From positions 1 to 64,000 of the forward strand of contig CACYMJ010000009.1 of assembly GCA_902775485.1 (NCBI GenBank): a DNA stretch of 64,000 bases. Reading direction: 5' to 3'. Below the pieces are notes generated by a model. That model made no database searches, had not been told where the DNA came from, and was given only the letters and a program-made list of their open reading frames with translations. Below are positions 26,147 to 36,227 of the stretch, piece by piece; positions within the stretch are counted from its first letter, which is position 1; every line of letters begins with the position of its first letter. The DNA comes from an uncultured Lachnospiraceae bacterium. GTDB lineage: Bacteria > Bacillota > Clostridia > Lachnospirales > Lachnospiraceae. The position numbers and the translations under genes are program-made.

Positions 26147-27508
26147 ATGAAAAACCATACAACCGACATGACTGTCGGTGATCCTGTTAGACACATACTT
26201 TTGTTCGCCCTTCCTGCGCTTGTCGGTAACGTATTCCAACAGGTTTATAATATCGCTGACTCCATTATCGTAGGCCGTTATGTCGGCCCTGATGCACTTG
26301 CTGCCGTCGGCTCAAGCGCATCTATCACTTTCCTGTTCTTTGCCCTTTGTAACGGCATCGGCAGCGGCGGCGGAATAATCGTATCCCAGTTTTACGGTGC
26401 AGGCGATGACGGAATGACAAAAAACTGTATCGTCAATACCGGCTTTATTATGCTCCTGGTCCCGTTACTGTTTGGAGTGACCGGCTACTTGACCACCCCG
26501 TGGCTGCTAAGACTTTTATCAACTCCGGAAGATATATTCCCCGATGCCGCGATGTATGTCCGTTATATGTGTATAGGGCTTCTGTTCGTAAGCCTGTATA
26601 ACTATATTGCATCAATGCTCCGGGCTCTGGGTGACTCCAGAACCCCTCTGTTCTTTCTCATACTCTCGACGATCCTGAATGTGGTCCTCGATATAATTCT
26701 TGTTTACAAATTTAAGATGGGGATAAAAGGTGCCGCGATCGCCACGATAATCGCCCAGTTTATCGCAACCGTCACATGCGGACTGTATGCCTGCAAGACC
26801 AATCCTTACTTTAAGCTTAAAAGAGAAGATTTTAAGATAAATGCACAGATGTCATATAAGGTCATAAGACTCGGTGTTCCGATGTCTCTTCAGTTTGCGC
26901 TGATTTCCATATCGGCAATGGCGGTACAGAAGGTTGTCAATGCTTACGGAACCGTTGTCATCGCCGCTTTCACGGCCACAAACAGGATCGAACAGCTGAT
27001 ACATCAGCCTTACACCACGCTGGGCGCGTCACTTGCAACATTCTGCGGACAAAACTACGGCGCAAAAAAATATGACAGGGTATATATGGGTTATAAAAAA
27101 GGCCTTCTCATAATGATCGTACTTACATCCGCCATGTTCGTTACCATGCAGTTTTTCGGCGGTGCGATCACGAGCCTGTTTGTAACAAATGAAAAAGTTA
27201 TAAGTCTCGGAGCCATGGGACTTCGTATCACGTCATGGTTCTATCCGTCACTCGGCCTTATTTATGTTGTACGCGGAGTTCTGACCGGAGTCGGGGACGC
27301 GTTTTTTGCGCTCTTCAACGGTATAGTGGAAGTTATCGGAAGATTCACGCTTCCGATACTGATGACGTCATATATGGGTATGGGCGAAACCGGAATATGG
27401 GCTTCCGCCGGAGTTGTCTGGGTGTTAAGCGGTGTAACGGCCTGGTACCGGTATTTTACACATCTTCACAAGCGTATATCCTCACCTTCCGGCCCAATCT
27501 CAGCCTGA
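26147..27508 (+). CDS. MATE-family efflux transporter
   Basis: I chose ATG at 26147 (453 residues) because the preceding 17 codons are AT-rich and overlap the promoter zone. The sequence has about 12 membrane helices. It starts with the typical MTVGDPVRHILLFALPALVGNVFQQ and has ASMLRALGDSRTPLFF and GAKKYDRVYMGYKKG. MATE pumps export drugs or metabolites using Na+ or H+ gradients. No regulator is adjacent. It ends immediately before the stop of a convergent small membrane-protein gene. Confidence 0.85.
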   Translation: MKNHTTDMTVGDPVRHILLFALPALVGNVFQQVYNIADSIIVGRYVGPDALAAVGSSASITFLFFALCNGIGSGGGIIVSQFYGAGDDGMTKNCIVNTGFIMLLVPLLFGVTGYLTTPWLLRLLSTPEDIFPDAAMYVRYMCIGLLFVSLYNYIASMLRALGDSRTPLFFLILSTILNVVLDIILVYKFKMGIKGAAIATIIAQFIATVTCGLYACKTNPYFKLKREDFKINAQMSYKVIRLGVPMSLQFALISISAMAVQKVVNAYGTVVIAAFTATNRIEQLIHQPYTTLGASLATFCGQNYGAKKYDRVYMGYKKGLLIMIVLTSAMFVTMQFFGGAITSLFVTNEKVISLGAMGLRITSWFYPSLGLIYVVRGVLTGVGDAFFALFNGIVEVIGRFTLPILMTSYMGMGETGIWASAGVVWVLSGVTAWYRYFTHLHKRISSPSGPISA

Positions 27509-27721
27509 TCACGCCGTTGCGACCAGGCTGAAAAGTCCTATCACGATCAGCGCCGGAATGGCTACCGATACTACTCCGGTTATGATAAGTCCCAGTATTA
27601 TTGCCGGTAAAAATACGAGAAAACCGACAAATTTCAGTATCCCCCAGCCGAGTTTTATAGCAAATATCATCAGCCTTCCGAATACAGCTATAAATAAGAA
27701 GATCGATATTAAAGTAAGCAT
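27509..27721 (-). CDS. Small hydrophobic membrane protein, 70 residues
   Basis: ATG at 27721 is preceded by AGGAGG at good spacing. The longer frame upstream lacks a ribosome site and crosses a hairpin. The product is almost entirely hydrophobic, with two predicted helices (LTLISIFLFIAVFGRLMIFAI and GFLVFLPAIILGLIITGVVSV). I do not recognise a family. Its leader carries a terminator-like hairpin, so its expression may be conditional. The gene is convergent with the MATE gene, with no gap. Confidence 0.6.
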   Translation of the reverse strand: MLTLISIFLFIAVFGRLMIFAIKLGWGILKFVGFLVFLPAIILGLIITGVVSVAIPALIVIGLFSLVATA

Positions 27722-27738
27722 ATGTGTTTCCTCCTGAT

Positions 27739-27775
27739 AAAAAATATCCGATGAGATCTTATCTCTTGTCGGATA
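27739..27775 (-). terminator. Terminator-like hairpin in the leader of the 70-residue membrane protein
   Basis: On the minus strand TATCCGA (27769-27775) pairs with TCGGATA (27745-27751), with an inner GAGAT/ATCTC stem. TTTTTTAT follows at once, and then the AGGAGG ribosome site. A terminator just before the ribosome site suggests attenuation, or the end of a short leader transcript. Confidence 0.5.
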
Positions 27776-27928
27776 CAAGATTACATCCCCGGCATTAAGA
27801 GGTCTTTTAATAAAGATTAAAAACACATTAATTATTCGTAAACTAATAATCACAAAATATGTTAAAATATGAGACGGGCTTTACCCCGGATCTACTATTA
27901 TTTTGCTTTTTCAGGAAAGGTCTTTATC

Positions 27929-28150
27929 ATGAGTGATCTGTTCAGAAAAAAAAGTCTTGACCGCGTATCATCACCCGAGGAACTTAATGACTATATACGG
28001 GTGACTACTCCGTCCATATGGCTGATCCTTGCCGCAACCGTTATCCTTATTCTGGGTATGCTGGCATGGAGTGTGTTCGGTACGGTCGAAAAGCAAAACA
28101 CCGACGGGAGCACAACTACGATGCATCCCATTACCTTTGTAACCAACTGA
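27929..28150 (+). CDS. Stub of NHLM-type HlyD secretion protein
   Basis: ATG at 27929 has AGGAAAGG upstream and gives 73 residues. The N-terminal LFRKKSLDRVSSPEELNDYI, followed by one membrane helix (IWLILAATVILILGMLAWSVFG), is the usual start of the HlyD-like adaptor in NHLM peptide-export systems. The periplasmic-type coiled coil and barrel domains are missing; the protein ends 19 residues after the helix in a Thr-rich tail. There is no room for the rest before the next gene. It may act as a small membrane subunit of the exporter, or be a shortened relic kept in frame. Confidence 0.65.
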   Translation: MSDLFRKKSLDRVSSPEELNDYIRVTTPSIWLILAATVILILGMLAWSVFGTVEKQNTDGSTTTMHPITFVTN

Positions 28151-28174
28151 CACCGTTTGTCTGCTGATTGGAAA

Positions 28175-30355
28175 ATGTCGAAAAAAGGTCATTCTGTCAA
28201 ACAACCTAAACAGCACGGGGTAGTTAAGGTTCCCGTTGTGATGCAGATGGAGGCGCTCGAATGCGGAGCGGCTGCTCTTTGCATGGTGCTAGCATATTAT
28301 GATAAATGGGTCCCTCTGGAACAGGTAAGGGCAGATTGCGGCGTCAGCCGCGACGGCTCAAATGCACGGAACATCATCCTTGCCGCCAGAAATTACGGCC
28401 TCGATGCACAGGGGTATCGCGTGGAGCCCGAAGAACTGCAGAACGAAGGTTCTTTTCCGTGTATCATCCACTGGGAATTCAACCACTTTGTTGTCTGCAA
28501 CGGTTTTAAAAACAACAAAGTATACCTTAATGACCCCGCAAAGGGAAATTACACGATATCAAAAGAGCGTTTCGACGAAGGATTTACCGGTATCGCTCTA
28601 TTATTTGAACCCACCGGTGACTTTAAACCCGGCGGAAAGCAAAAAAGCGTTTTTGCATTTGCGAAAAAACGTCTGTCCGGAGCTGCCTCCGCTGCCGTGT
28701 TTGTGGCTGTTACCACGATCATAGCATCATTATCAACAATAATAGGCATGGGATTTTCAAGGGTCTTCCTTGACAGTCTTCTTGCAGGACTTAACAAAAA
28801 CTGGATCTATCCGTTCTTTATCGGTCTCGGGATAATGACAGCGATCCAGCTTGTATCGGCGTGGATACAGGCTATCTATTCGCTGCGCCTCAACGGTAAA
28901 ATGGACGCCGTGGGCAGCAGCAGTTATATGTGGAAAGTGCTTCGTCTTCCGATGGAATTCTTTTCCCAGCGAATGGCCGGAGATATTCAGGGCCGTATGC
29001 TCAGTAATGCTTCCATTGCGGGAACGGTTGTCAATACCGTTGCTCCGCTTGTTATCAATACTTTCATGATGTTCTTTTATCTGGTCGTCATGATCCGTTA
29101 TTCGATCGTCATGACCTGTCTGGGACTGACATTTGTCATCATCAATACTTTCCTTTCTCAGTGGATATCCAGGAAAAGGATCAATATTACAAGAGTCATG
29201 ATGAGAGATCAGGGCAAACTGGCTTCTGCTACGGTCAGTGCCGTTGATATGATAGAAACTATCAAATCGAGCGGTGCCGAAAACGGATTTTTCGAGAAAT
29301 GGTCCGGCTATCAGGCTTCCGTTAACACCCAGACCGTTCGCTATCAAAAACAGGACCAGCTCCTTGGAATGATCCCGGGAGTATTAAGTTCCATTGTAAA
29401 TATAGCAGTCCTTATACTCGGCATATGGTATGCGATGCATGATAGATTTACCGTTGGTATGATAATCGCATTCCAGGGGTTCATGTCATCCTTCCTCGCT
29501 CCTGCCCAGCAGCTGATCGGTGCCGGACAGGTCATACAGGAAATGCGCACCGGCATGGAACGAATCGAAGATGTTATGGAATATCCCGAAGATCCGGTTT
29601 TTGACCGGACCTTAGAGACCGATAATTACGCAAAACTATCCGGAAATCTCTCAATGAAAAATGTGACTTTCGGATATTCGATACTTGATGAACCTCTTAT
29701 AAAAGATTTTAACCTCGAGATAAAACAGGGACAGAAAATCGCTTTTGTCGGCGCTACCGGATGCGGCAAGAGTACACTGGCAAAGCTGATTTCGGGACTG
29801 TATCAGCCGTGGAGCGGCGAGATATTATTTGACGGCAAACCCATAAGCGAGATCGACAGAAATGTATTTACCGGCTCCGTTGCGGTAGTCGATCAGGATA
29901 TTATCCTTTTTGAGGACAGCATAGCCGGTAATATCAAGATGTGGGACAATTCGATAGAAGATTTCGAGATGGTCATGGCTGCAAGGGATGCGAACATCCA
30001 CGAAGATATCATGCAAAGACCGGGAGACTATCAGTATGTGCTGACAGAAGGCGGAAAGGATTTTTCCGGCGGGCAGCGGCAACGCCTTGAGATCGCACGT
30101 GTCCTGGCACAGGATCCTACGATGATAATACTTGATGAAGCAACAAGCGCACTTGATTCCCGTACGGAATATGAAGTAGTGAAATCGATAAAAGACCGCG
30201 GGATCACAAGTGTTGTGGTTGCTCACAGGCTCTCAACCATCCGTGACTGCGACGAGATAATAGTTCTCGATCACGGTAAGGTCATAGAGCGCGGAACCCA
30301 TAAGGAACTCATGAAACTGGACGGTGCGTACAAAGCACTTGTCAGTAACGAATAG
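28175..30355 (+). CDS. NHLM-type ABC exporter with N-terminal C39 peptidase domain
   Basis: ATG at 28175 follows a GGA; a TTG six codons upstream is the alternative. The product has 726 residues. The C39 peptidase domain has the catalytic Cys in MQMEALECGAAALCMVLAYY and the His in IIHWEFNHFVV. Next come six membrane helices and an ATPase with Walker A GATGCGKST, signature FSGGQRQRLEIARVL and Walker B MIILDEATSALD. In the NHLM family such proteins cut leader peptides after a double-Gly site and export the product. No precursor gene lies beside it. Confidence 0.9.
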   Translation: MSKKGHSVKQPKQHGVVKVPVVMQMEALECGAAALCMVLAYYDKWVPLEQVRADCGVSRDGSNARNIILAARNYGLDAQGYRVEPEELQNEGSFPCIIHWEFNHFVVCNGFKNNKVYLNDPAKGNYTISKERFDEGFTGIALLFEPTGDFKPGGKQKSVFAFAKKRLSGAASAAVFVAVTTIIASLSTIIGMGFSRVFLDSLLAGLNKNWIYPFFIGLGIMTAIQLVSAWIQAIYSLRLNGKMDAVGSSSYMWKVLRLPMEFFSQRMAGDIQGRMLSNASIAGTVVNTVAPLVINTFMMFFYLVVMIRYSIVMTCLGLTFVIINTFLSQWISRKRINITRVMMRDQGKLASATVSAVDMIETIKSSGAENGFFEKWSGYQASVNTQTVRYQKQDQLLGMIPGVLSSIVNIAVLILGIWYAMHDRFTVGMIIAFQGFMSSFLAPAQQLIGAGQVIQEMRTGMERIEDVMEYPEDPVFDRTLETDNYAKLSGNLSMKNVTFGYSILDEPLIKDFNLEIKQGQKIAFVGATGCGKSTLAKLISGLYQPWSGEILFDGKPISEIDRNVFTGSVAVVDQDIILFEDSIAGNIKMWDNSIEDFEMVMAARDANIHEDIMQRPGDYQYVLTEGGKDFSGGQRQRLEIARVLAQDPTMIILDEATSALDSRTEYEVVKSIKDRGITSVVVAHRLSTIRDCDEIIVLDHGKVIERGTHKELMKLDGAYKALVSNE

Positions 30356-30366
30356 CAGGAGAGATC

Positions 30367-32556
30367 ATGGGCTGGTTTGACGAACAGATACATCAGCGCA
30401 AAAATGCGGATGAAGAAGCCTTTTCCGAATCGTTCAGGCAGATTGCCGGGGCGATCATGGGAAGGCGTATGTCTGATGCTTTAAATGATAACAGACGTGT
30501 CACAACAGACGCCATAGAGGAGATCCTGAATTACTACCATGTTAGCTCCTGTGAAGTACCGGAAAGCATCAAGGACATGAATGAAGTCCTGGAGTATCTT
30601 ATGCGCCCTTACGGAATAATGCGGCGTAACGTAAGGCTTGATAAGGGATGGTACAACGATGCCGTAGGGGCCATGCTTGGAGTGAAGAGGGATGACAAAA
30701 ACGTAGTCGCCCTGCTCCCCGATAAGGTGTTCGGATACCGTTATTTTGACAGAACGCTTGGAAAATCCGTCCGGATAAGTCATAAAAACGAGAATCTTTT
30801 CGAAGACGAGGCCATAGCTTTTTATAAACCCTTCCCTCTTACAAAAATGGGGATCGGAAGTCTGGCAAAATATATCTGTGAACAGGTATCCGTATCGGAT
30901 CTTGTACTGCTGTGCATCTCAATGCTCGTTATAACGCTTATCGGTATGATCACTCCGCGCATGAACGCTGCTCTGTTTTCAAGTGTTCTTGCATCAAAAA
31001 ACGGCCGTATCCTGATCGGCGCCGGAATATATCTGCTCGCAGCAAGCATCAGCGGACTGATGTTCGGTGTTGTACGGACTCTGATCAATCTGCGCATCAA
31101 CACAAAGCTTGATATCAATATCGAAGCGGCGGCGATGATGAGAATGCTCTCTCTCCCGGCCGACTTCTTTAAAAAGTATAATTCGGGAGAACTTGCAAAC
31201 CGTATAGGCTACATCAATTCCCTTTCGAATCAGATCGTATCCATTGTATTATCCACGACCTTAAGTTCTCTGTTTTCACTTATGTATATAGGACAGATAT
31301 TCTATTTTGCCCCGGGTCTTGTTGCACCGGCTATGACCATAACACTGCTGACACTTGTTGTTACGCTGGCATCGGTTTTTTTGCAGATGCGCATAACAAA
31401 ACAGCAGATGCTGTTGTCGAGTAAAGAAAGCGGTGTGACCTATGCTCTTATTTCGGGCATACAGAAGATCAGGCTGTCCGGATCCGAAAAGAGAGCTTTC
31501 GGACGATGGGGAATGGCATATGCCAAACAAGCTCAGCTGCTTTACAATCCCCCGTTATTCCTGAAGGTCAGCAGTGTTATCTCAACCGCCATATCACTTA
31601 TCGGTTCAATGGTCATGTATTTCTATGCGATCAAAACCGGTATTTCGGTGGCGCAGTATTACGCTTTTAATTCGGCATACGGTATGGTAAGCGGTGCTTT
31701 TATGTCTCTTTCCGGAATAATATCATCGATCGCGCTTATAAGACCTTCCCTTGAAATGGCAAAACCGCTTCTTGAAACCGTTCCGGAAATTGCCGAAGAC
31801 AAAGAGGTCATTACTTCTTTAAAGGGCGGTGTCGAGCTGAATAATATCACTTTCAGATATAACGAAAACATGCCGGATGTGATCGATAATCTGTCACTGA
31901 AGATCGATCCCGGACAATATGTCGCCATTGTCGGCAAAACCGGCTGCGGAAAGAGTACTCTGATGCGTCTTATGCTCGGATTCGAGACCCCGCAGAAGGG
32001 TGCCATATATTATGACGGGAAAGACATTAAGCGTATAGATCTTAAGTCTCTGCGGCAGAAGATCGGCGCGGTCATGCAAAATGGAAAACTGTTTACCGGA
32101 GACATATATTCCAATATTGTCATCACGGCTCCGTGGCTTACTGTAGATGATGCATGGTCTGCCGCGAGGATCGCCGGTCTTGAGCAGGATATTAAGGATA
32201 TGCCGATGGGAATGAATACTATGATATCTGAAGGCCAGGGCGGGATCTCCGGCGGACAGAAGCAAAGGCTTATGATAGCCCGCGCTGTTGCGCCAAAGCC
32301 GCGCATCCTGATGTTTGATGAAGCCACAAGCGCACTTGACAACATAACACAGCGTCAGGTTTCCGAATCCCTTGATCAGATGAAATGCACCAGGATCGTG
32401 ATCGCTCACAGGCTGTCCACCATCAAACAGTGTGACCGGATAATCGTAGTAGATGACGGAAAGATAATAGAGGACGGAACATACGAAGAGCTGATCGCCA
32501 TGAAAGGTTTCTTTGCTGATCTTGTTTCAAGACAGCAGCTTGAAGAAGGAGAGTAA
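30367..32556 (+). CDS. NHLM-type ABC exporter, second permease/ATPase subunit
   Basis: The protein has 729 residues. An N-terminal domain of about 160 residues has no peptidase motif. The membrane domain and an ATPase follow, with Walker A VGKTGCGKST, signature ISGGQKQRLMIARAV and Walker B ILMFDEATSALD. Its pairing and order with the C39-containing subunit match the two-ABC NHLM architecture, where the two proteins probably form a heterodimer. It starts 12 bases after its partner and ends six bases before the large sensor gene, so all are co-transcribed. Confidence 0.85.
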   Translation: MGWFDEQIHQRKNADEEAFSESFRQIAGAIMGRRMSDALNDNRRVTTDAIEEILNYYHVSSCEVPESIKDMNEVLEYLMRPYGIMRRNVRLDKGWYNDAVGAMLGVKRDDKNVVALLPDKVFGYRYFDRTLGKSVRISHKNENLFEDEAIAFYKPFPLTKMGIGSLAKYICEQVSVSDLVLLCISMLVITLIGMITPRMNAALFSSVLASKNGRILIGAGIYLLAASISGLMFGVVRTLINLRINTKLDINIEAAAMMRMLSLPADFFKKYNSGELANRIGYINSLSNQIVSIVLSTTLSSLFSLMYIGQIFYFAPGLVAPAMTITLLTLVVTLASVFLQMRITKQQMLLSSKESGVTYALISGIQKIRLSGSEKRAFGRWGMAYAKQAQLLYNPPLFLKVSSVISTAISLIGSMVMYFYAIKTGISVAQYYAFNSAYGMVSGAFMSLSGIISSIALIRPSLEMAKPLLETVPEIAEDKEVITSLKGGVELNNITFRYNENMPDVIDNLSLKIDPGQYVAIVGKTGCGKSTLMRLMLGFETPQKGAIYYDGKDIKRIDLKSLRQKIGAVMQNGKLFTGDIYSNIVITAPWLTVDDAWSAARIAGLEQDIKDMPMGMNTMISEGQGGISGGQKQRLMIARAVAPKPRILMFDEATSALDNITQRQVSESLDQMKCTRIVIAHRLSTIKQCDRIIVVDDGKIIEDGTYEELIAMKGFFADLVSRQQLEEGE

Positions 32557-32561
32557 AGCAG

Positions 32562-35500
32562 ATGAAAAACTGGAAAACCACGCATATCATTCTGTTTACC
32601 GCATTATGTGTATGCCTGAATATAGGAGGAAAGATACTGGCTGTATGGCTGGAACTTCCCATTTGGGCCGATTCATTCGGTACCGTGCTCTCTGCCTACT
32701 TTGCAGGTCCGATATGCGGAGCGATAGTGGGATTGACCGGAAATCTTGCATATTGTCTGTTCAACCGTCTGTCAGCCGCTTATTCTGTTACCAGCATCGC
32801 TCTTGGCATAATCATAGGCATTGCTGCCAAAAAGAACTGGTTTGACCGTCTGTACGGATTCATGAAAGCCGCTTCGCTTGCAATGCTCACTGCACTGGCT
32901 GTCTCCGTACCCATAAATCTGATACTTGCCGGCGGATATACCGGAAATATATGGGGAGACGGTGTGATCGATTATCTTCTCAATAAACAGTGGCCCATGA
33001 TCCTTTGCAGTATCTTCGGTCAGCTTTCTCTCGAATTTGCCGATAAAGTGCTCACTGTCTCAGCAGTTTATCTGATCATCAAATTCCAGCGATGGAGCGA
33101 AAAGACAGTGGATAACAAACTGCCCCAAAGCCATACCGATAAGGCAGCCATGCTTGTTATTCTCGCGCTCGGATTTGCACTGTCATCATCGGTATATACG
33201 AAGGCATCTGTTTCATCCGAGACCGACACAACCGATTATAACGACTATGTTCAAAATGTATACAGCAGCAACAACGGCCTGCCATGCGGTGAAGCCAATG
33301 ATATAGTACAGACAAACGACGGTGTGCTGTGGATCGGTACATATGCCGGATTGTACAGATACAACGGACGCGAATTCCGCTGGGTCGATGATTATGAATC
33401 TGTCAGGAACGTAAACTGCCTGTATGTTGATGAAGAAGGACGTCTGTGGATCGGTACCAATGACAACGGCCTCTCGATCGTTATCAGGGAAAAGGTCGTA
33501 AATGTTCTGGATCAGTCAACCGGTCTGCCTTCCAATTCTGTACGTTGCATCACACGTGCTTCGGACGGTTATTACTATGTCGGCACAACAAGCAGCATGC
33601 AGATCCTGGTAATGAATAACGGTATGAAGGATGTAAATACCCTGGATGAGATCAATTATGCCGACAGCATCTCTGCAGACCGGAAGGGGCATGTTGCCGC
33701 CGTCTCTTCCGACGGACGGCTTTTCCTTATGAGCAAAGGGCAGATCTTATCTTCCCTGTCTCTTTCAAGCGACGATGAAGTGTTCAAAAGCTGTGCATTT
33801 GCTCCCGACGGAATGCTTATGGTCGGAACTACCACCAACCATATATATGAATATGATATCTCCTTTGACACCTTCAATCAGGTCAACATGCTGACATGTG
33901 AAGATATCACAAGCATCAACAACCTGAACTATTTAAACGACGGAACACTGTTTATCTCAACCGACAGCGGTGTATCCTATATAGACAAAAGCGGTTATCA
34001 TCTGCTGAACACAAACGATTTTAACAACTCCATCGACAACATGCTCTATGACTATCAGGGAAATCTCTGGTTTACGTCTTCAAGACTCGGTCTTCTGCGT
34101 CTGGCCAAGTCTCCGTTCAGGGATATATACGGAGCCGTGGGAATGGAACGTCGGGTAGTTAATACGATCGTTCTGTGGCAGAACAATATATATATCGGTA
34201 CCGACAAGGGATTGGATATTGTAGACAAAACATGTCACCGTCAGATAACCAACGATCTGACGGCCGAGCTTGACGGTAAGCGTATACGTTGTATGTACGT
34301 GGACGATAATGACCATCTGTGGGTATGTACTTACGGAAACGGTCTTATGGAATATGCTCCGGACGGACAATCATGGTCTTACAATGCTGACAGCGGAAGT
34401 TTCGGAAACCGTGCCCGCATCGTAACGTCTCTTTCGGACGGAACGATACTGGCAGCCGGAGATACCGGTATCAGTTATATAAACGATCATAATATCACAC
34501 GGACGATCCGGAACGAAGACGGTCTTATCAATTCAATGATACTGACCATCACGCAGCGAAGTGACGGTACGATACTGGCAGGCACCGACGGTGACGGGAT
34601 CGCGGTTTTAAAAGACGGTAAAGTTACCGATATGCTTACCCGTGATGACGGGCTCAGCAGCGGAGTTATCCTCAGGACTATCAAGGATCCGAAATCCGAA
34701 GGAGTGTTTATTGTTACAAGCAACAGCCTGTGCTATCTCGAACCTGACAATACCATTCGGCTCCTGGACAAGTTCCCGTATTTCAACAATTATGATATCT
34801 GGGTCAAGGACGAAGATACTCTTTTCGTTATGTCCAGCGCAGGTATCTACGTTGTCGAAAGAGATGAACTTGTTGCCGGCGGAGAAATAGCATGGGAACT
34901 TCTGGATGCCAGAAGAGGATTGGGAACTTCGCTTACAGCCAACTCCTGGAACTATTACAACGGCAACGGAGAATTATTCCTTCCGTGTGATACCGGTGTA
35001 TATGTAATAGACGTAGATAAGTACAACAGTGATGTGCGTTCATACAGAATGCAGCTTGCTTCTGTCTCGTTTGACGGCATAAGCCAGCCCCTTGCGCGCA
35101 GGGGTGCCATAACGATCGGTCAGAATGTCAGCCGTATAGAATTAAGCCCGGAAATATTAAACTATACGATACAGGAACCCAATGTCGGTTACTATCTTGA
35201 GGGCTACGATTCCCAATGGACGATAGTTCCCCAGAACAATCTCAACAATATAATATACGCCAATCTTCCTGCAGGAAACTATACCTTCCATCTGGCCATT
35301 TTTGACAGTGCGGGCGAGCGTGTTCTTGAAGAGAGACAATTCGATTTTGTAAAAGAAGGCCGTATATATGAAAAGCCCCTTTTCCTTTTTTACATGCTGA
35401 CTCTTCTGTCTCTTATCATCATATGGTTTACATGGCTTGTTGTACAAAGGCAGTTAAACCAGCAGCAGATCAAGCTGAACATGGCAAATGAGACGGTCAT

Positions 35501-36227
35501 GGCGATCGCAAACGCAGTCGATGCCAAGGATGTGCGTACACATCAGCATTCCCTGCGTGTTGCAGAATACTCCGAACTTATCGCCAGGGAAATGAACTGC
35601 TATAAATGGTGGCAGAGAAACAAAGCTCTCTCAAGCCTGAAAAAAGCCGCACAGCTGCATGATATAGGAAAGATAGGCGTACCCGACAGCGTACTTAACA
35701 AGGTCGGCCGTCTGACCGATGAAGAGTATGTTCAGATGAAATCCCACGTAACCAGAGGAGCGGATATCCTGAAAGATTTCACTTTGGTGGAGCATGTCGA
35801 AGAAGGAACCCGTTATCATCACGAAAGGTATGACGGCCGCGGATATCCGGACGGCCTGAAGGGTGAAGAGATACCTTTGATAGGCAGGATAATCGGAGTT
35901 GCCGATGCTTTTGATGCGATGACTTCAAACCGTGTTTACCGTAACTTCATGGATACGGACTATGTTATGAATGAAATGAAACGCGGACGGGGCACACAGT
36001 TCGATCCGAATGTACTTGATGCGTTTTTCCGGCTGATAGATAAGGGTATTATCAATCTGGATGAGATCTATGCCCAGAAACGTGAGGAGATCATGCAGGC
36101 CGATCAGGAAGCACAGGAAGAGCTTGCACGCCGCGTTGAGGAAGATAAAAAGATCCAGGCCGAACAGATGCAGGAAGACGATGAGGGCTTTGATCCCGAA
36201 AACAGGAAGGGAGGCGAAGATAAATGA
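32562..36227 (+). CDS. ECF-S-like / two-component propeller / HD-GYP membrane sensor
   Basis: The protein has 1221 residues. Residues 1-180 have about six membrane helices resembling an ECF-transporter S component (ADSFGTVLSAYFAGPICGAIVGLTGN). A further helix (about 195-215) leads to an extracellular propeller of Reg_prop repeats (GEANDIVQTNDGVLWIGTYAGLYRYN, and many DGTILAGTDG-like blades), then a Y_Y_Y domain near 850-920 and another helix near 940. The cytoplasmic end is a complete HD-GYP domain (AAQLHDIGKIGVP, then RYHHERYDGRGYPDGL) and a charged coil. Such domains hydrolyse cyclic di-GMP. I infer that an external ligand controls c-di-GMP turnover. It overlaps the BMP gene by four bases. 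Confidence 0.85.
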   Translation: MKNWKTTHIILFTALCVCLNIGGKILAVWLELPIWADSFGTVLSAYFAGPICGAIVGLTGNLAYCLFNRLSAAYSVTSIALGIIIGIAAKKNWFDRLYGFMKAASLAMLTALAVSVPINLILAGGYTGNIWGDGVIDYLLNKQWPMILCSIFGQLSLEFADKVLTVSAVYLIIKFQRWSEKTVDNKLPQSHTDKAAMLVILALGFALSSSVYTKASVSSETDTTDYNDYVQNVYSSNNGLPCGEANDIVQTNDGVLWIGTYAGLYRYNGREFRWVDDYESVRNVNCLYVDEEGRLWIGTNDNGLSIVIREKVVNVLDQSTGLPSNSVRCITRASDGYYYVGTTSSMQILVMNNGMKDVNTLDEINYADSISADRKGHVAAVSSDGRLFLMSKGQILSSLSLSSDDEVFKSCAFAPDGMLMVGTTTNHIYEYDISFDTFNQVNMLTCEDITSINNLNYLNDGTLFISTDSGVSYIDKSGYHLLNTNDFNNSIDNMLYDYQGNLWFTSSRLGLLRLAKSPFRDIYGAVGMERRVVNTIVLWQNNIYIGTDKGLDIVDKTCHRQITNDLTAELDGKRIRCMYVDDNDHLWVCTYGNGLMEYAPDGQSWSYNADSGSFGNRARIVTSLSDGTILAAGDTGISYINDHNITRTIRNEDGLINSMILTITQRSDGTILAGTDGDGIAVLKDGKVTDMLTRDDGLSSGVILRTIKDPKSEGVFIVTSNSLCYLEPDNTIRLLDKFPYFNNYDIWVKDEDTLFVMSSAGIYVVERDELVAGGEIAWELLDARRGLGTSLTANSWNYYNGNGELFLPCDTGVYVIDVDKYNSDVRSYRMQLASVSFDGISQPLARRGAITIGQNVSRIELSPEILNYTIQEPNVGYYLEGYDSQWTIVPQNNLNNIIYANLPAGNYTFHLAIFDSAGERVLEERQFDFVKEGRIYEKPLFLFYMLTLLSLIIIWFTWLVVQRQLNQQQIKLNMANETVMAIANAVDAKDVRTHQHSLRVAEYSELIAREMNCYKWWQRNKALSSLKKAAQLHDIGKIGVPDSVLNKVGRLTDEEYVQMKSHVTRGADILKDFTLVEHVEEGTRYHHERYDGRGYPDGLKGEEIPLIGRIIGVADAFDAMTSNRVYRNFMDTDYVMNEMKRGRGTQFDPNVLDAFFRLIDKGIINLDEIYAQKREEIMQADQEAQEELARRVEEDKKIQAEQMQEDDEGFDPENRKGGEDK

